From assembly GCA_900470095.1 (NCBI GenBank), contig UBZM01000062.1:1-64000 (forward strand): DNA of 64,000 bases. Direction: 5' to 3'. Shown here in pieces: positions 55,441-63,874 of this stretch (the stretch's first letter is position 1; the number at the start of each line of letters is the position of its first letter). This DNA comes from Hyphomicrobiales bacterium (GTDB lineage Bacteria; Pseudomonadota; Alphaproteobacteria; Rhizobiales; Beijerinckiaceae). The notes under the pieces are model-generated. The model had not been told where the DNA came from, did not search any database, and saw only the letters and a program-made list of their open reading frames with translations. A program made the position numbers and the translations under genes.

Positions 55441-56466
55441 TCATTCTTGCGCGGCACTGATCTCCGCGAAACGAGCAGGCAAAGCGAAGCCGAGTCCGAG
55501 CGGATCGTCGGCCTCGATGATGAAAGCGCCCTCGCCTGCGAGATGGCTAAGGCCGCCGACCTCGACGGTGACCGCTCCCTCGGCGGGATAGGCTGCAGGC
55601 CCGAGGACACGCCCCGAGAAACGGCCGCCTGTGATACTGCGGAAACTCCGTGTCCGCCCCAGCCCGACCAGCCCCTTGGCGTGGTCGAGCGCCATGCGGG
55701 CGGTCACGCCCGAGCCTGTCGGGGAGCGGTCGATCTGCCGCTCGGCGAAGATGCAGAGGTTGAAACTGGTCTCGCCCGAGCCGGCCTCGTCGGTCACGAT
55801 CGTCCCGTAGAGAAAGCCGAGATCGGGCTCGGTGGGATGTGTGATCGGCGCGCCGGCCCGCACAATGTCGGTGAGGGCAGCAGCAGCCTCGGTCAACTGC
55901 TCGACCGGGGTTTCGAAGAGATCGAGCCCGAAGCGCGAAGCCGGAAGGATGCAGTAGAAGGCTCCTCCGTAGGCGATATCGGTTGTGATGCTTCCGAAGC
56001 CCGGCACCTCGACCACACGGTCGCGGGCATGGACGAAGGCAGGCACGCTCTCGAAGCGCACCTCCCCGACCTTCCCGTCGGCGACGTCGCAGGCAAGCCG
56101 CAGCAGGCCGCAGGGCGCCTCGATGGCAAAGTGCGTGACGGGCTCGACTGCCGGCACGAGGCCGCGCTCGATCGCATAGCGGCCGAGCGCGATGGTGGCA
56201 TGGCCACACATCGTCGAGTAGCCCTCGTTATGAGTGAAAAGCACGCCGAAGGCAGCCTCGGGATGGCTCGCCTCGACCGGAATGACACCGTACATTCCGG
56301 CATGGCCGCGCGGTTCCAGCATCATCGCGCGGCGCAGGTGATCGTGGCTGTCGCGCGCCTGTCGACGCTTGTCGAGAATCGTCGCGCCGGTCAGCTCGGG
56401 ATAGCCGCCCGTAACGATGCGCACCGGCTCGCCGCAGGTGTGGTAGTCGAGATAGCTCAGGCGCAT
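55441..56466 (-). CDS. Trans-3-hydroxy-L-proline dehydratase (proline-racemase family)
   Basis: A 341-residue proline-racemase-fold enzyme. The first catalytic site is GYSTMCGHATIALGRY with the Cys present. The second, normally DRSPCGTG, reads DRSPTGSGV with Thr in place of Cys. Cys/Thr is the pattern of trans-3-hydroxy-L-proline dehydratase (as in human L3HYPDH), not of the racemase or epimerase. The product would be pyrroline-2-carboxylate. It follows the PfkB gene by 13 bp on the minus strand; the ATG at 56466 begins the conserved MRLSYLDYHTCGEPVRIV. Confidence 0.9.
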   Translation of the reverse strand: MRLSYLDYHTCGEPVRIVTGGYPELTGATILDKRRQARDSHDHLRRAMMLEPRGHAGMYGVIPVEASHPEAAFGVLFTHNEGYSTMCGHATIALGRYAIERGLVPAVEPVTHFAIEAPCGLLRLACDVADGKVGEVRFESVPAFVHARDRVVEVPGFGSITTDIAYGGAFYCILPASRFGLDLFETPVEQLTEAAAALTDIVRAGAPITHPTEPDLGFLYGTIVTDEAGSGETSFNLCIFAERQIDRSPTGSGVTARMALDHAKGLVGLGRTRSFRSITGGRFSGRVLGPAAYPAEGAVTVEVGGLSHLAGEGAFIIEADDPLGLGFALPARFAEISAAQE

Positions 56467-56479
56467 CGGCGCGTTCCCC

Positions 56480-57418
56480 TCACTGATAGGGTGGCTTGGG
56501 TGTGAGACGCGGCGGATCACAGCCGCGCCGGCCGCAGGTCTCGGCTGCGACCTCCGCCGCGAAACCCATTGCGGATGCGGCAGCGCCGTCCGACAACCCG
56601 CGCAGACTTGCCCCGAGTTCGCCAGCCTGCGCGAGCGAAGCGAGGAATGCGCCGATGAAGCTGTCGCCGGCGCCGATCGTGTCGACCAGCTCCGCAACCG
56701 GAACGAAGCCGCGCACGGTCTCACTTCCTGGCCGTTCGAGCGCCGCTCCGCGATCGCCCTCGGTCAGCAGGATCGCTGAAACACCCCGGTCGAACCAACG
56801 GCGCAGCGGCGCAACGTAGCCGCCGGGATAGAGCCAGTCGGCATCGTCCGTACTGAGCCGGATGAGGTCTGACAGCGCCATGCGCTGCTCGATGGCGGCG
56901 AGCGCGGCCTCCCGATCCGGCAGCGCCGGCGTCCTGATATTGACGTCATAGCTGGTGCTCAGGCCGGCAGAGCGCGCATGGCGCAGCAGCGTCAACGCCG
57001 CGTCTCCGGATGGACCGACCGTCGCTCCGAACGAGGTGACATGCAGATGGCCAAAACCCGTGAGGCTGCGGGGCAATGGCGGAGGCTCGGCCAGCGCCGT
57101 ACCGGCGAGGTGGAAGTGATATCGCGCCCCGCCATCTGCCCCAAGCGGGGCAACGACGGCCAGCGGTGTGGGGGCGTCGCTCTCCGCAATGAAGCGCCGA
57201 TCGATCGCCTCTGCCACAAGGCGGGCCTGGAAGCGCCGCCCTGTGACGTCACGCGAGAGCGTCGCGCAATAAGCCACAGAGGTGCCGCAGCGCGCGAGCG
57301 CCAGCGCCGTGTTGAAGCCGGATCCGCCCAACACGCACTGATAGCGCTCGCCGCGTCCGTCCTCCGGCACCAGATCGGCGAGCGCTTCGCCAAAGACGAG
57401 CACCGCCCTCGGGTTCAC
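56480..57418 (-). CDS. PfkB-family sugar kinase (fructokinase/KDG-kinase type)
   Basis: A 312-residue ribokinase-like enzyme. VLVFGEALADLVPEDG opens it, GGSGFNTALALARCGTSVAY is the sugar-side PfkB signature 1, and VDTIGAGDSFIGAFLASLAQ holds the catalytic Asp and anion hole. The GTG start at 57418 overlaps the FAH stop (GTGA); a longer frame to 57481 would run into the FAH gene. With the FAH neighbour it may phosphorylate a sugar or keto-deoxy sugar acid; the substrate is not resolved. Confidence 0.92.
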   Translation of the reverse strand: MNPRAVLVFGEALADLVPEDGRGERYQCVLGGSGFNTALALARCGTSVAYCATLSRDVTGRRFQARLVAEAIDRRFIAESDAPTPLAVVAPLGADGGARYHFHLAGTALAEPPPLPRSLTGFGHLHVTSFGATVGPSGDAALTLLRHARSAGLSTSYDVNIRTPALPDREAALAAIEQRMALSDLIRLSTDDADWLYPGGYVAPLRRWFDRGVSAILLTEGDRGAALERPGSETVRGFVPVAELVDTIGAGDSFIGAFLASLAQAGELGASLRGLSDGAAASAMGFAAEVAAETCGRRGCDPPRLTPKPPYQ

Positions 57419-58593
57419 AGCAGCCCGCGCTTCGCCAAATTGCGCATCAGATGCGAAGCGCCGAAGGTCCAGGGCTCGCATTCATCGGTGCGGCGCATGC
57501 AATTGACGAGCGCTCCCAGTTCCGGCGCAGCAATCGTGACGATGTCCCCGTATTTATGGGTAAAGCCACCGCCCGGCGTGTCGCGATCCTTGATCGGCGC
57601 AAACATGGTGCCGAGATAGAGCGCCGCACCATCCGGATACTGATGGTTCGGATTGAGCATCTGCGCGGCGAGATCAGCCGGATCGCGGCTGATTTTCGCG
57701 ATCGAGGACGAGCCTTCCAGCCTGAAGCCATCCTCGCCCTCGACCGTCAGCGTCACGGTCGTCTTGCGGACATGGTCGAGCGAGAAGCCGGCATCGAAGA
57801 AGCGGATGAAGGGACCGACCGCCGCCGCAGCATTGTTGTCCTTGGCCTTGCCGAGCAGCAGCGCCGAGCGCCCCTCGACGTCGCGCAGATTGACGTCGTT
57901 GCCGAGCGTTGCTCCGACGATGGCACCGGTCGAGGCGACGATCAGCACGATCTCCGGCTCGGGATTGTTCCAGGTCGAGGCCGGGTGCAGGCCGGCATCG
58001 ACACCGGTGCCGACGGCCGACATGGGCGGCGCCTTGGTGAAGATCTCGGCATCCGGCCCGATGCCGACCTCGAGATATTGGCTCCAGGCACCCTGCTTGA
58101 TCAGCACGTCCTTGAGATGCATCGCCTCGGGCGAGCCGGGCTTCAACTTCGAAAGATCGTCACCGATGAGCTTGCCGATCTCCTCGCGGATCGTGGCGGC
58201 GGCGGCCGGATTGCCCCGCGCCTTCTCCTCGATCACGCGCTCCAGCATCGAGACCGCGAAGGTCACTCCGGCGGCCTTGACCGCCTGCAGGTCGAGCGGC
58301 GCGAGCAGCCAGGGCTTCGTTGCGTCGCGGCGCGCGGGCGGCGTGTTTGCAAGGATGTCGGCGAGCGTTCCGATGGGATCGCCCTTGGCGATGCGCAGGG
58401 CTGCCGCGGGATCGGCCGTCTCGCAGAGATCGCGCATCGTGGCAAAGGCAGCGGTGATATCCACAAGTTCATCACCACGCAGAACGACGACCGCGGGACC
58501 GGCAACCTCCGGGCGCCAGACCCGGCCAGCGAGCGCGGCGACTGCGGCGTCCGCCGGCAAAGTGTTCCGTGGCGTCAGGGCAAGCTCGGGCAT
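57415..58593 (-). CDS. FAH-family hydrolase/dehydratase
   Basis: A 392-residue fumarylacetoacetase-fold protein. The metal-site region has NNPEPEIVLIVASTGAIVG (ExE-type), with GNDVNLRDVEGRSALLLGKA and KDNNAAAAVGPFIRF after it. This stretch resembles the branch that includes 2-keto-3-deoxy-D-arabinonate dehydratases more than true fumarylacetoacetases. The N-terminal half (ALAGRVWRPEVAGPAVVVLR) is a divergent cap. It is the first gene of a three-gene minus-strand unit opposite ugpB. A sugar-acid role is inferred. Confidence 0.88.
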   Translation of the reverse strand: MPELALTPRNTLPADAAVAALAGRVWRPEVAGPAVVVLRGDELVDITAAFATMRDLCETADPAAALRIAKGDPIGTLADILANTPPARRDATKPWLLAPLDLQAVKAAGVTFAVSMLERVIEEKARGNPAAAATIREEIGKLIGDDLSKLKPGSPEAMHLKDVLIKQGAWSQYLEVGIGPDAEIFTKAPPMSAVGTGVDAGLHPASTWNNPEPEIVLIVASTGAIVGATLGNDVNLRDVEGRSALLLGKAKDNNAAAAVGPFIRFFDAGFSLDHVRKTTVTLTVEGEDGFRLEGSSSIAKISRDPADLAAQMLNPNHQYPDGAALYLGTMFAPIKDRDTPGGGFTHKYGDIVTIAAPELGALVNCMRRTDECEPWTFGASHLMRNLAKRGLL

Positions 58594-58688
58594 GATCGTT
58601 CGTCCGCTGGTGGAATGGTCACGTTGAAAGTCGCACGCGAGAACAGCCGCTTCGCCGCCAATGTGCAAGAGTGCAGGGACGCGGATCA

Positions 58689-58710
58689 GACATGGCGCAC
58701 ATGTCGTGCG
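58689..58710. promoter_or_regulatory. Two overlapping inverted repeats in the FAH-ugpB gap
   Basis: GACATG (58689-58694) / CATGTC (58700-58705), and overlapping it CGCAC (58696-58700) / GTGCG (58706-58710), each around a 5-bp spacer. They lie just upstream of the ugpB promoter and could bind a regulator governing both divergent operons. No regulator gene is adjacent in the window. Confidence 0.45.
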
Positions 58711-58717
58711 ATTGTCA

Positions 58718-58748
58718 TTGAAACGTCACCTGTTCTTCATGCTAGCTT
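58718..58748 (+). promoter_or_regulatory. Putative ugpB promoter
   Basis: TTGAAA (58718-58723) and TAGCTT (58743-58748) with a 19-bp spacer, preceded by the inverted repeats. The spacing is long, so confidence is moderate. GGGAGAG at about 58791-58797 is the ribosome site. Confidence 0.4.
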
Positions 58749-58800
58749 GCGCACCAACGACAAGAGCCGCCCGCACGAGCGGGGCATAAGGGAGAGATAG

Positions 58801-60123
58801 ATGACATCCAGATCGCGCTTGATGATTTCGGCTGCGCTGCTGACGCTGGCTGGTGCGGCTCCGGCCGTCGCGCAGACAGAGATTCAGTGGTGGCATGCGC
58901 TGACCGGCGCCAATAACGACGTGGTCGTGAAGCTGGCCGAGGAATTCAACGCCTCCCAGAAGGAATACAAGGTCGTTCCGGCCTATAAGGGCTCCTATCC
59001 CGACACGCTGAACGCTGGCGTCGCCGCCTTCCGCGCCGGTACCGCGCCCCACATTCTGCAGGTCTTCGAAGTCGGCACCGGCACGATGATGTCGGCCAAG
59101 GGCGCTGTGAAGCCCGTGCACGAACTGATGAAGGAAGCCGGCGAGCCTTTCGATCCCAAGGCTTATTTGCCGGCGATCACCGGCTATTACTCGACCGCCA
59201 AGGGCGACATGCTCTCCATGCCGTTCAACTCGTCGAGCATGGTGATGTGGTACAACAAGGACGCCTTCAAGAAGGCGGGCCTGAACCCCGACGCCCCGCC
59301 GAAGACCTGGCCAGAAGTCTTCGAGGCCGGAAGGAAGCTGAAGGCCGCCGGATATGACAAGTGCGGCTTCACCAATGCCTGGGCGACCTGGGCCAATATC
59401 GAGCAGTTCGGTGCCTGGCACAACATCCCGATTGCGACCAAGGCGAATGGTCTCGATGGCTTCGACACGGTCCTGAACTTCAACAGCCCGCTCTTCCTGA
59501 AGCACTGGACCAACCTGGTCGAGCTGCAGAAGGACAAGACCTACGATTACTCCGGCCGCACCAATAACGGGGAAGGCCGCTTCACCTCGGGCGAATGCCC
59601 GATCATGCTGACCTCGTCGGGCTTCTTCGGCAACGTCAAGGCCAACGCCAAGTTCGACTGGGCCAACGCCGCGATGCCGTATTATCCGGAAGCGGCCGGG
59701 GCACCGCAGAACTCGATCATCGGCGGCGCCTCGCTGTGGGTGATGGGCGGCAAGAAGGCTGACGAATACAAGGGCGTCGCCAAGTTCTTCACCTTCCTCT
59801 CCGATGTCGACCGTCAGGTGAAGCTGCACACCGAGTCCGGCTATCTGCCGATCACCAAGGCCGCCTATGCCAAGGTCAAGGATTCCGGCTTCTACAAGGA
59901 CAAGCCCTATCTCGAGACGCCGCTGCTCGAACTCAACAACAAGGAGCCGACCGAGAATTCGCGCGGCCTGCGCTTCGGCGGCCTGGTCCAGATCCGCGAC
60001 ATCTGGTCGGAAGAGCTCGAAGCGGCGCTGAACGGCCAGAAGACGCCGAAGGCTGCGCTTGACGCCGCCGTCGAGCGTGGCAATCAGGCGCTGCGCCAGT
60101 TCGAGCGAACCGCCTCGCGCTGA
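58801..60123 (+). CDS. ugpB: sn-Glycerol-3-phosphate-binding protein UgpB
   Basis: A 440-residue periplasmic receptor with a signal peptide (about 1-24). It is closely UgpB-like along its length: [74 protein letters not shown] and [15 protein letters not shown]. It would bind glycerol 3-phosphate or glycerophosphodiesters. A strong terminator-like hairpin follows 18 nt after the stop, suggesting excess of receptor over permease. Confidence 0.95.
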   Translation: MTSRSRLMISAALLTLAGAAPAVAQTEIQWWHALTGANNDVVVKLAEEFNASQKEYKVVPAYKGSYPDTLNAGVAAFRAGTAPHILQVFEVGTGTMMSAKGAVKPVHELMKEAGEPFDPKAYLPAITGYYSTAKGDMLSMPFNSSSMVMWYNKDAFKKAGLNPDAPPKTWPEVFEAGRKLKAAGYDKCGFTNAWATWANIEQFGAWHNIPIATKANGLDGFDTVLNFNSPLFLKHWTNLVELQKDKTYDYSGRTNNGEGRFTSGECPIMLTSSGFFGNVKANAKFDWANAAMPYYPEAAGAPQNSIIGGASLWVMGGKKADEYKGVAKFFTFLSDVDRQVKLHTESGYLPITKAAYAKVKDSGFYKDKPYLETPLLELNNKEPTENSRGLRFGGLVQIRDIWSEELEAALNGQKTPKAALDAAVERGNQALRQFERTASR

Positions 60124-60140
60124 ACCGGTTACGATCCTGA

Positions 60141-60170
60141 GCCGGGGCCTTCCGCCCCGGCTTTTCTCTT
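60141..60170 (+). terminator. Intrinsic terminator/attenuator between ugpB and ugpA
   Basis: A perfect 8-bp stem GCCGGGGC / GCCCCGGC with a 5-nt loop (60141-60161) followed by TTTTCTCTT. It is the strongest intrinsic terminator in the window, yet it lies inside an apparent operon only 15 nt before the ugpA start. Partial read-through would give high ugpB and lower ugpAEC expression. Confidence 0.75.
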
Positions 60171-60184
60171 GCTTCACGGGCTGC

Positions 60185-61066
60185 ATGCAGAAGAACGCCT
60201 ATTTCCGGAGCCTGACGATCCCGCTCCTGCTGCTCCTGCCGCAGCTCGCGATCACGGTCGTGTTCTTCTACTGGCCGGCGAGCCAGGCAGTCTGGCAGTC
60301 CTTCCTGCTGGAAGATGCCTTCGGCACGTCGACCCAGTTCGTCTGGTTCGAAAACTACCAGAGCCTTTTCGCCGACCCCGGTTACTTCAAGGCGCTGCGC
60401 AACACAGCGGTCTTCTCGACCTTCGTCTGCGTGTTCTCGCTGTCGATCGCGCTGCTCTTTGCCGTGATGGCCGACCGGCAGATCCGCGGCGCCGAAATCT
60501 ACAAGACGCTTCTGATCTGGCCCTATGCGGTCGCTCCCGCCATCGCCGGCGTGCTATGGATCTTCATGTTCGATCCTTCGCTCGGCATGCTCGCGCGTGG
60601 GCTGCAGAGCCTCGGCATCGCTTGGAATCCGCGCCTCAACGGCAATGACGCCATGACGCTGGTCATCCTCGCCGCGACATGGAAGCAGATCAGCTACAAT
60701 TTCCTGTTCTTCCTCGCCGGGCTGCAATCGATCCCCAAGAGCGTGATCGAGGCGGCGGTGATCGACGGTGCGCGACCGATGCGCCGCTTCTGGACCATCA
60801 TCTTCCCGCTGCTGTCGCCAACCACGTTCTTCCTGCTCGTCGTCAACATCGTCTATGTCTTCTTCGACACCTTCGGCATCATCGACACGGTCACTGGCGG
60901 CGGGCCCGCGGGCGCGACCGAGACGCTGGTCTACAAGGTCTATTCCGACGGCAAGGGCGGCTCCAATCTTGGTGGCTCGGCGGCACAATCGGTCATCCTG
61001 CTCGTGATGGTCATCGCCATGACGGCGGTGCAGTTCCGCTTCATCGAGCGCAAGGTGAATTACTGA
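60185..61066 (+). CDS. ugpA: Glycerol-3-phosphate ABC permease UgpA
   Basis: A 293-residue permease with six helices, matching UgpA in length. The cytoplasmic EAA loop is [20 protein letters not shown], with the C-terminal [40 protein letters not shown] is typical of UgpA/MalF-type permeases. The ATG at 60185 is preceded closely by the hairpin tail, so its ribosome site is weak. Its stop overlaps the creatininase ATG (TGATG). Confidence 0.94.
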   Translation: MQKNAYFRSLTIPLLLLLPQLAITVVFFYWPASQAVWQSFLLEDAFGTSTQFVWFENYQSLFADPGYFKALRNTAVFSTFVCVFSLSIALLFAVMADRQIRGAEIYKTLLIWPYAVAPAIAGVLWIFMFDPSLGMLARGLQSLGIAWNPRLNGNDAMTLVILAATWKQISYNFLFFLAGLQSIPKSVIEAAVIDGARPMRRFWTIIFPLLSPTTFFLLVVNIVYVFFDTFGIIDTVTGGGPAGATETLVYKVYSDGKGGSNLGGSAAQSVILLVMVIAMTAVQFRFIERKVNY

Positions 61067-61824
61067 TGGCCTCGGTGCTCTGGAAGGAACTGACGGCCGA
61101 GGATCTGCGTCACAAGGCGGCGAAGGATGCGATCGTCGTCCTGCCCGTGGCCTCGATGGAACAGCACGGGCCGCACCTGCCGGTCGGCGTCGACACCATC
61201 CTGTGCGAAGGCGTCTGCAAGGCCGCTGCCGAGCGCCTGGACGAGGCCGATGTCGTGGTCGCCCCGACGCTCTGGTGTGGCATGGCCGAGCATCACATGG
61301 CCTTCGGCGGCACCTTCACCTTCGACATCCCGACCTATCGGTCCGTGCTGCTTTCGCTGCTCAGGAGCATCGAGCGGCATGGCTTCCGCCGGGTCGTGAT
61401 CGTCAATGGCCATGGCGGCAATATCGCCGCGCTCGGCGCGTTCCTGCCGGATTTCGCCCGCGAGACTGGCCTGCGCATCATCGCGACCACCTATTTCGAG
61501 CTGGCGCAGACCGCGATGCTGCCCTTCATGCAGGATCAGACCAGCGTGCTGCATGCCTGCGAGATCGAGACCTCGATGATGATGGTGCTGGCTCCGGAAA
61601 CGGTTAAGCAGGAGCGACTGGGGCAGGCCTTCGGCATGCTCGGCGCCGATCCGCGTGGCCTGATGCGCCCGACCGTCGCGCGCTACCGCCCCTTCCGTGA
61701 GATGACGGAGACCGGCGTGATCGGCGATGCGCGGCGCGCGACGCCGAAGAAGGGCGAGGAATTTCTCAACGCTTGCGCCGAGGCGCTCGCGGCCTTGCTG
61801 CGCGACGGGGAGGCCTGGCACTGA
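61066..61824 (+). CDS. Creatininase-family amidohydrolase inside the ugp operon
   Basis: A 252-residue binuclear-metal enzyme. Metal ligands match the family: Glu and His in MEQHGPHLPVGVDTIL plus the Asp there, His in VNGHGGNIAALGAFL and Glu in ACEIETSMMM. Family members hydrolyse creatinine or related cyclic amides, or act in cofactor maturation. It starts on the ugpA stop and its own stop overlaps the ugpE ATG, so it is fully embedded between the two permease genes. Any link to glycerophosphate uptake is unknown. Confidence 0.9.
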   Translation: MASVLWKELTAEDLRHKAAKDAIVVLPVASMEQHGPHLPVGVDTILCEGVCKAAAERLDEADVVVAPTLWCGMAEHHMAFGGTFTFDIPTYRSVLLSLLRSIERHGFRRVVIVNGHGGNIAALGAFLPDFARETGLRIIATTYFELAQTAMLPFMQDQTSVLHACEIETSMMMVLAPETVKQERLGQAFGMLGADPRGLMRPTVARYRPFREMTETGVIGDARRATPKKGEEFLNACAEALAALLRDGEAWH

Positions 61825-62672
61825 TGGTCGAGAACCGCCGCTTCGGCGACATCGTCGCCTATATCATCCTGACGATAGGCGTGCTGATCGTCGCCTTTCC
61901 GGTCTGGCTGACCTTCGTCGCCTCGACCTGGGATGCTGCGACCATCATCAACGGTCAGCTCCCGCTCTATCCTGGCCCGCATTTCTTCGAGAATTACTAC
62001 CGCATCCTCTTCGTCGGCACCTCGGGCTCGACCCGCGAGCCGGTGGCCGTGATGATGTTCAACTCCTTCGTGATGGCGCTGGCCATCGCGTTCGGCAAGA
62101 TCCTCATCTCCGTGCTCTCTGCCTATGCGGTCGTCTATTATCGCTTCCCGTTTCGGATGGCGGCATTCTGGATCATCTTCGTCACCCTGATGCTGCCGGT
62201 CGAAGTCCGCATCTTCCCGACCTTCAAGGTCGTCTCCGATCTCGGCATGCTCGATACCTACCAGGGCCTTGCCGTGCCGCTGATCGCCTCGGCGACCGGC
62301 ACATTGCTGTTCCGGCAGTTCTTCATGACCATCCCCGACGAACTGCTCGAGGCCTCGAAGATCGATGGCGCCGGTCCGTTCAAGTTCTTCAAGGATACGG
62401 TGGTCCCGCTCTCGCTCACCACGATCGCGGCGCTCTTCGTCATCCAGTTCATCTATGGCTGGAACCAGTATCTCTGGCCGCTGCTGGTCACCACCAAGGA
62501 TTCGATGCAGACCATCGTCATCGGCATCCGCAAGATGATCACCACGGCCGATGCGCTCACCGAATGGCAGCTCGCCATGGCAACCGCGATGCTGGCGATG
62601 CTGCCGCCCGTCTTCGTCGTCATCGCCATGCAGCGGCTCTTCGTGAAGGGCCTGGTGGAAACCGAGAAGTGA
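61824..62672 (+). CDS. ugpE: Glycerol-3-phosphate ABC permease UgpE
   Basis: A 282-residue permease, one residue longer than E. coli UgpE. Six helices. The EAA loop is LLEASKIDGAGPFKFFKDTV and FIYGWNQYLWPLLVTTKDSM is characteristic. The ATG at 61824 coincides with the last base of the creatininase stop. With UgpA it forms the transmembrane channel. Confidence 0.95.
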   Translation: MVENRRFGDIVAYIILTIGVLIVAFPVWLTFVASTWDAATIINGQLPLYPGPHFFENYYRILFVGTSGSTREPVAVMMFNSFVMALAIAFGKILISVLSAYAVVYYRFPFRMAAFWIIFVTLMLPVEVRIFPTFKVVSDLGMLDTYQGLAVPLIASATGTLLFRQFFMTIPDELLEASKIDGAGPFKFFKDTVVPLSLTTIAALFVIQFIYGWNQYLWPLLVTTKDSMQTIVIGIRKMITTADALTEWQLAMATAMLAMLPPVFVVIAMQRLFVKGLVETEK

Positions 62673-62743
62673 CATTGCGTACCGGCCGCCCGGCCCGCTG
62701 AGCCGATCGCCGATTATCCGTTACCGACCGACCAAGGAACCCA

Positions 62744-63823
62744 ATGGCCCAGGTTACTCTTTCCAGCGTCAAGAAGGTCTATGCCGGCGGCGTCGAGGCC
62801 GTGAAGGGCGTCTCTTTCGACATTCCCGATGGCGGCTTCTGCGTGCTGGTCGGCCCCTCCGGGTGCGGCAAGTCCACCTTGCTGCGCATGGTGGCAGGCC
62901 TGGAGACGATCTCGTCCGGCGAAGTCTCGATCAGCGGCAGGGTCGTCAACCAGATCGAACCGGCGGACCGGGACATCGCCATGGTGTTCCAGAATTATGC
63001 GCTCTATCCGCATATGAGCGTCTACGACAATATGGCCTATGGCCTGCGCAACCGCGGGACGCCGAAGGACGAGATCGAGAAGCGGGTCAAGGAAGCAGCC
63101 CGCATCCTCGCGATCGAAGGTCTGCTGGAGCGCCGGCCGCGCCAGCTCTCGGGCGGCCAGCGTCAGCGCGTCGCCATGGGCCGCGCCATCGTGCGCAAGC
63201 CCCAGGTCTTCCTGTTCGACGAGCCACTTTCCAATCTCGACGCAAAACTGCGGGTGCAGATGCGCGTCGAGATCAAGAAGCTTCAGCGGGCACTCGGCGT
63301 CACCGCGATCTATGTCACTCACGACCAGGTCGAGGCGATGACGCTCTCCGACAAGCTTGTGGTGATGAATGGTGGCCAGGTCGAGCAGATCGGCGTCCCG
63401 GCCGAGGTCTATCGCAAACCGGCAAGCCGCTTCGTCGCGACCTTCATCGGCTCGCCGCCGATGAACCTGCTGCCGGCAGCCATCGACGGACCCGGTATCG
63501 TTGCGCTCGGTGACGCGCTCCTCGAAGCGCGTGACCTCAAGCAGAACCTCGCATCGGGAACGAAGGTCGAGGTGGGCCTGAGGCCTGAGGATATCGAGAT
63601 CGCCTCCGAGGGCCAGGCCGGTGCCCTGCCCTTCGATGTCGAGTTCATCGAGGAGCTGGGCGCAACCCAACTCTTCCACGGCAAGCTCGCCGGACAGCCT
63701 TTCGTGATGCAGGCCGCAACCGGCGATGTCGCCGCCGAGGCGAGGCGCCTGTGGATTTCGGTCGACCCCGACCGCGTCCACGTCTTCGATGCGCAATCGG
63801 GCATCCGGCTCGGGCGCGAATAG
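62744..63823 (+). CDS. ugpC: Glycerol-3-phosphate ABC ATPase UgpC
   Basis: A 359-residue CUT1-type ATPase. Walker A is [16 protein letters not shown] (about 37-52), the signature [16 protein letters not shown] and Walker [16 protein letters not shown]-terminal TOBE/regulatory domain follows (about 240-359). It starts 71 bp after ugpE, near AAGGAA. In E. coli the phosphodiesterase UgpQ follows; here no ugpQ is seen before the window end. Confidence 0.96.
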   Translation: MAQVTLSSVKKVYAGGVEAVKGVSFDIPDGGFCVLVGPSGCGKSTLLRMVAGLETISSGEVSISGRVVNQIEPADRDIAMVFQNYALYPHMSVYDNMAYGLRNRGTPKDEIEKRVKEAARILAIEGLLERRPRQLSGGQRQRVAMGRAIVRKPQVFLFDEPLSNLDAKLRVQMRVEIKKLQRALGVTAIYVTHDQVEAMTLSDKLVVMNGGQVEQIGVPAEVYRKPASRFVATFIGSPPMNLLPAAIDGPGIVALGDALLEARDLKQNLASGTKVEVGLRPEDIEIASEGQAGALPFDVEFIEELGATQLFHGKLAGQPFVMQAATGDVAAEARRLWISVDPDRVHVFDAQSGIRLGRE

Positions 63824-63874
63824 AAGGCTCGACCGGGGAAGATCAGCCGCGGCCGGAAACAGCCGCTGGATGCA

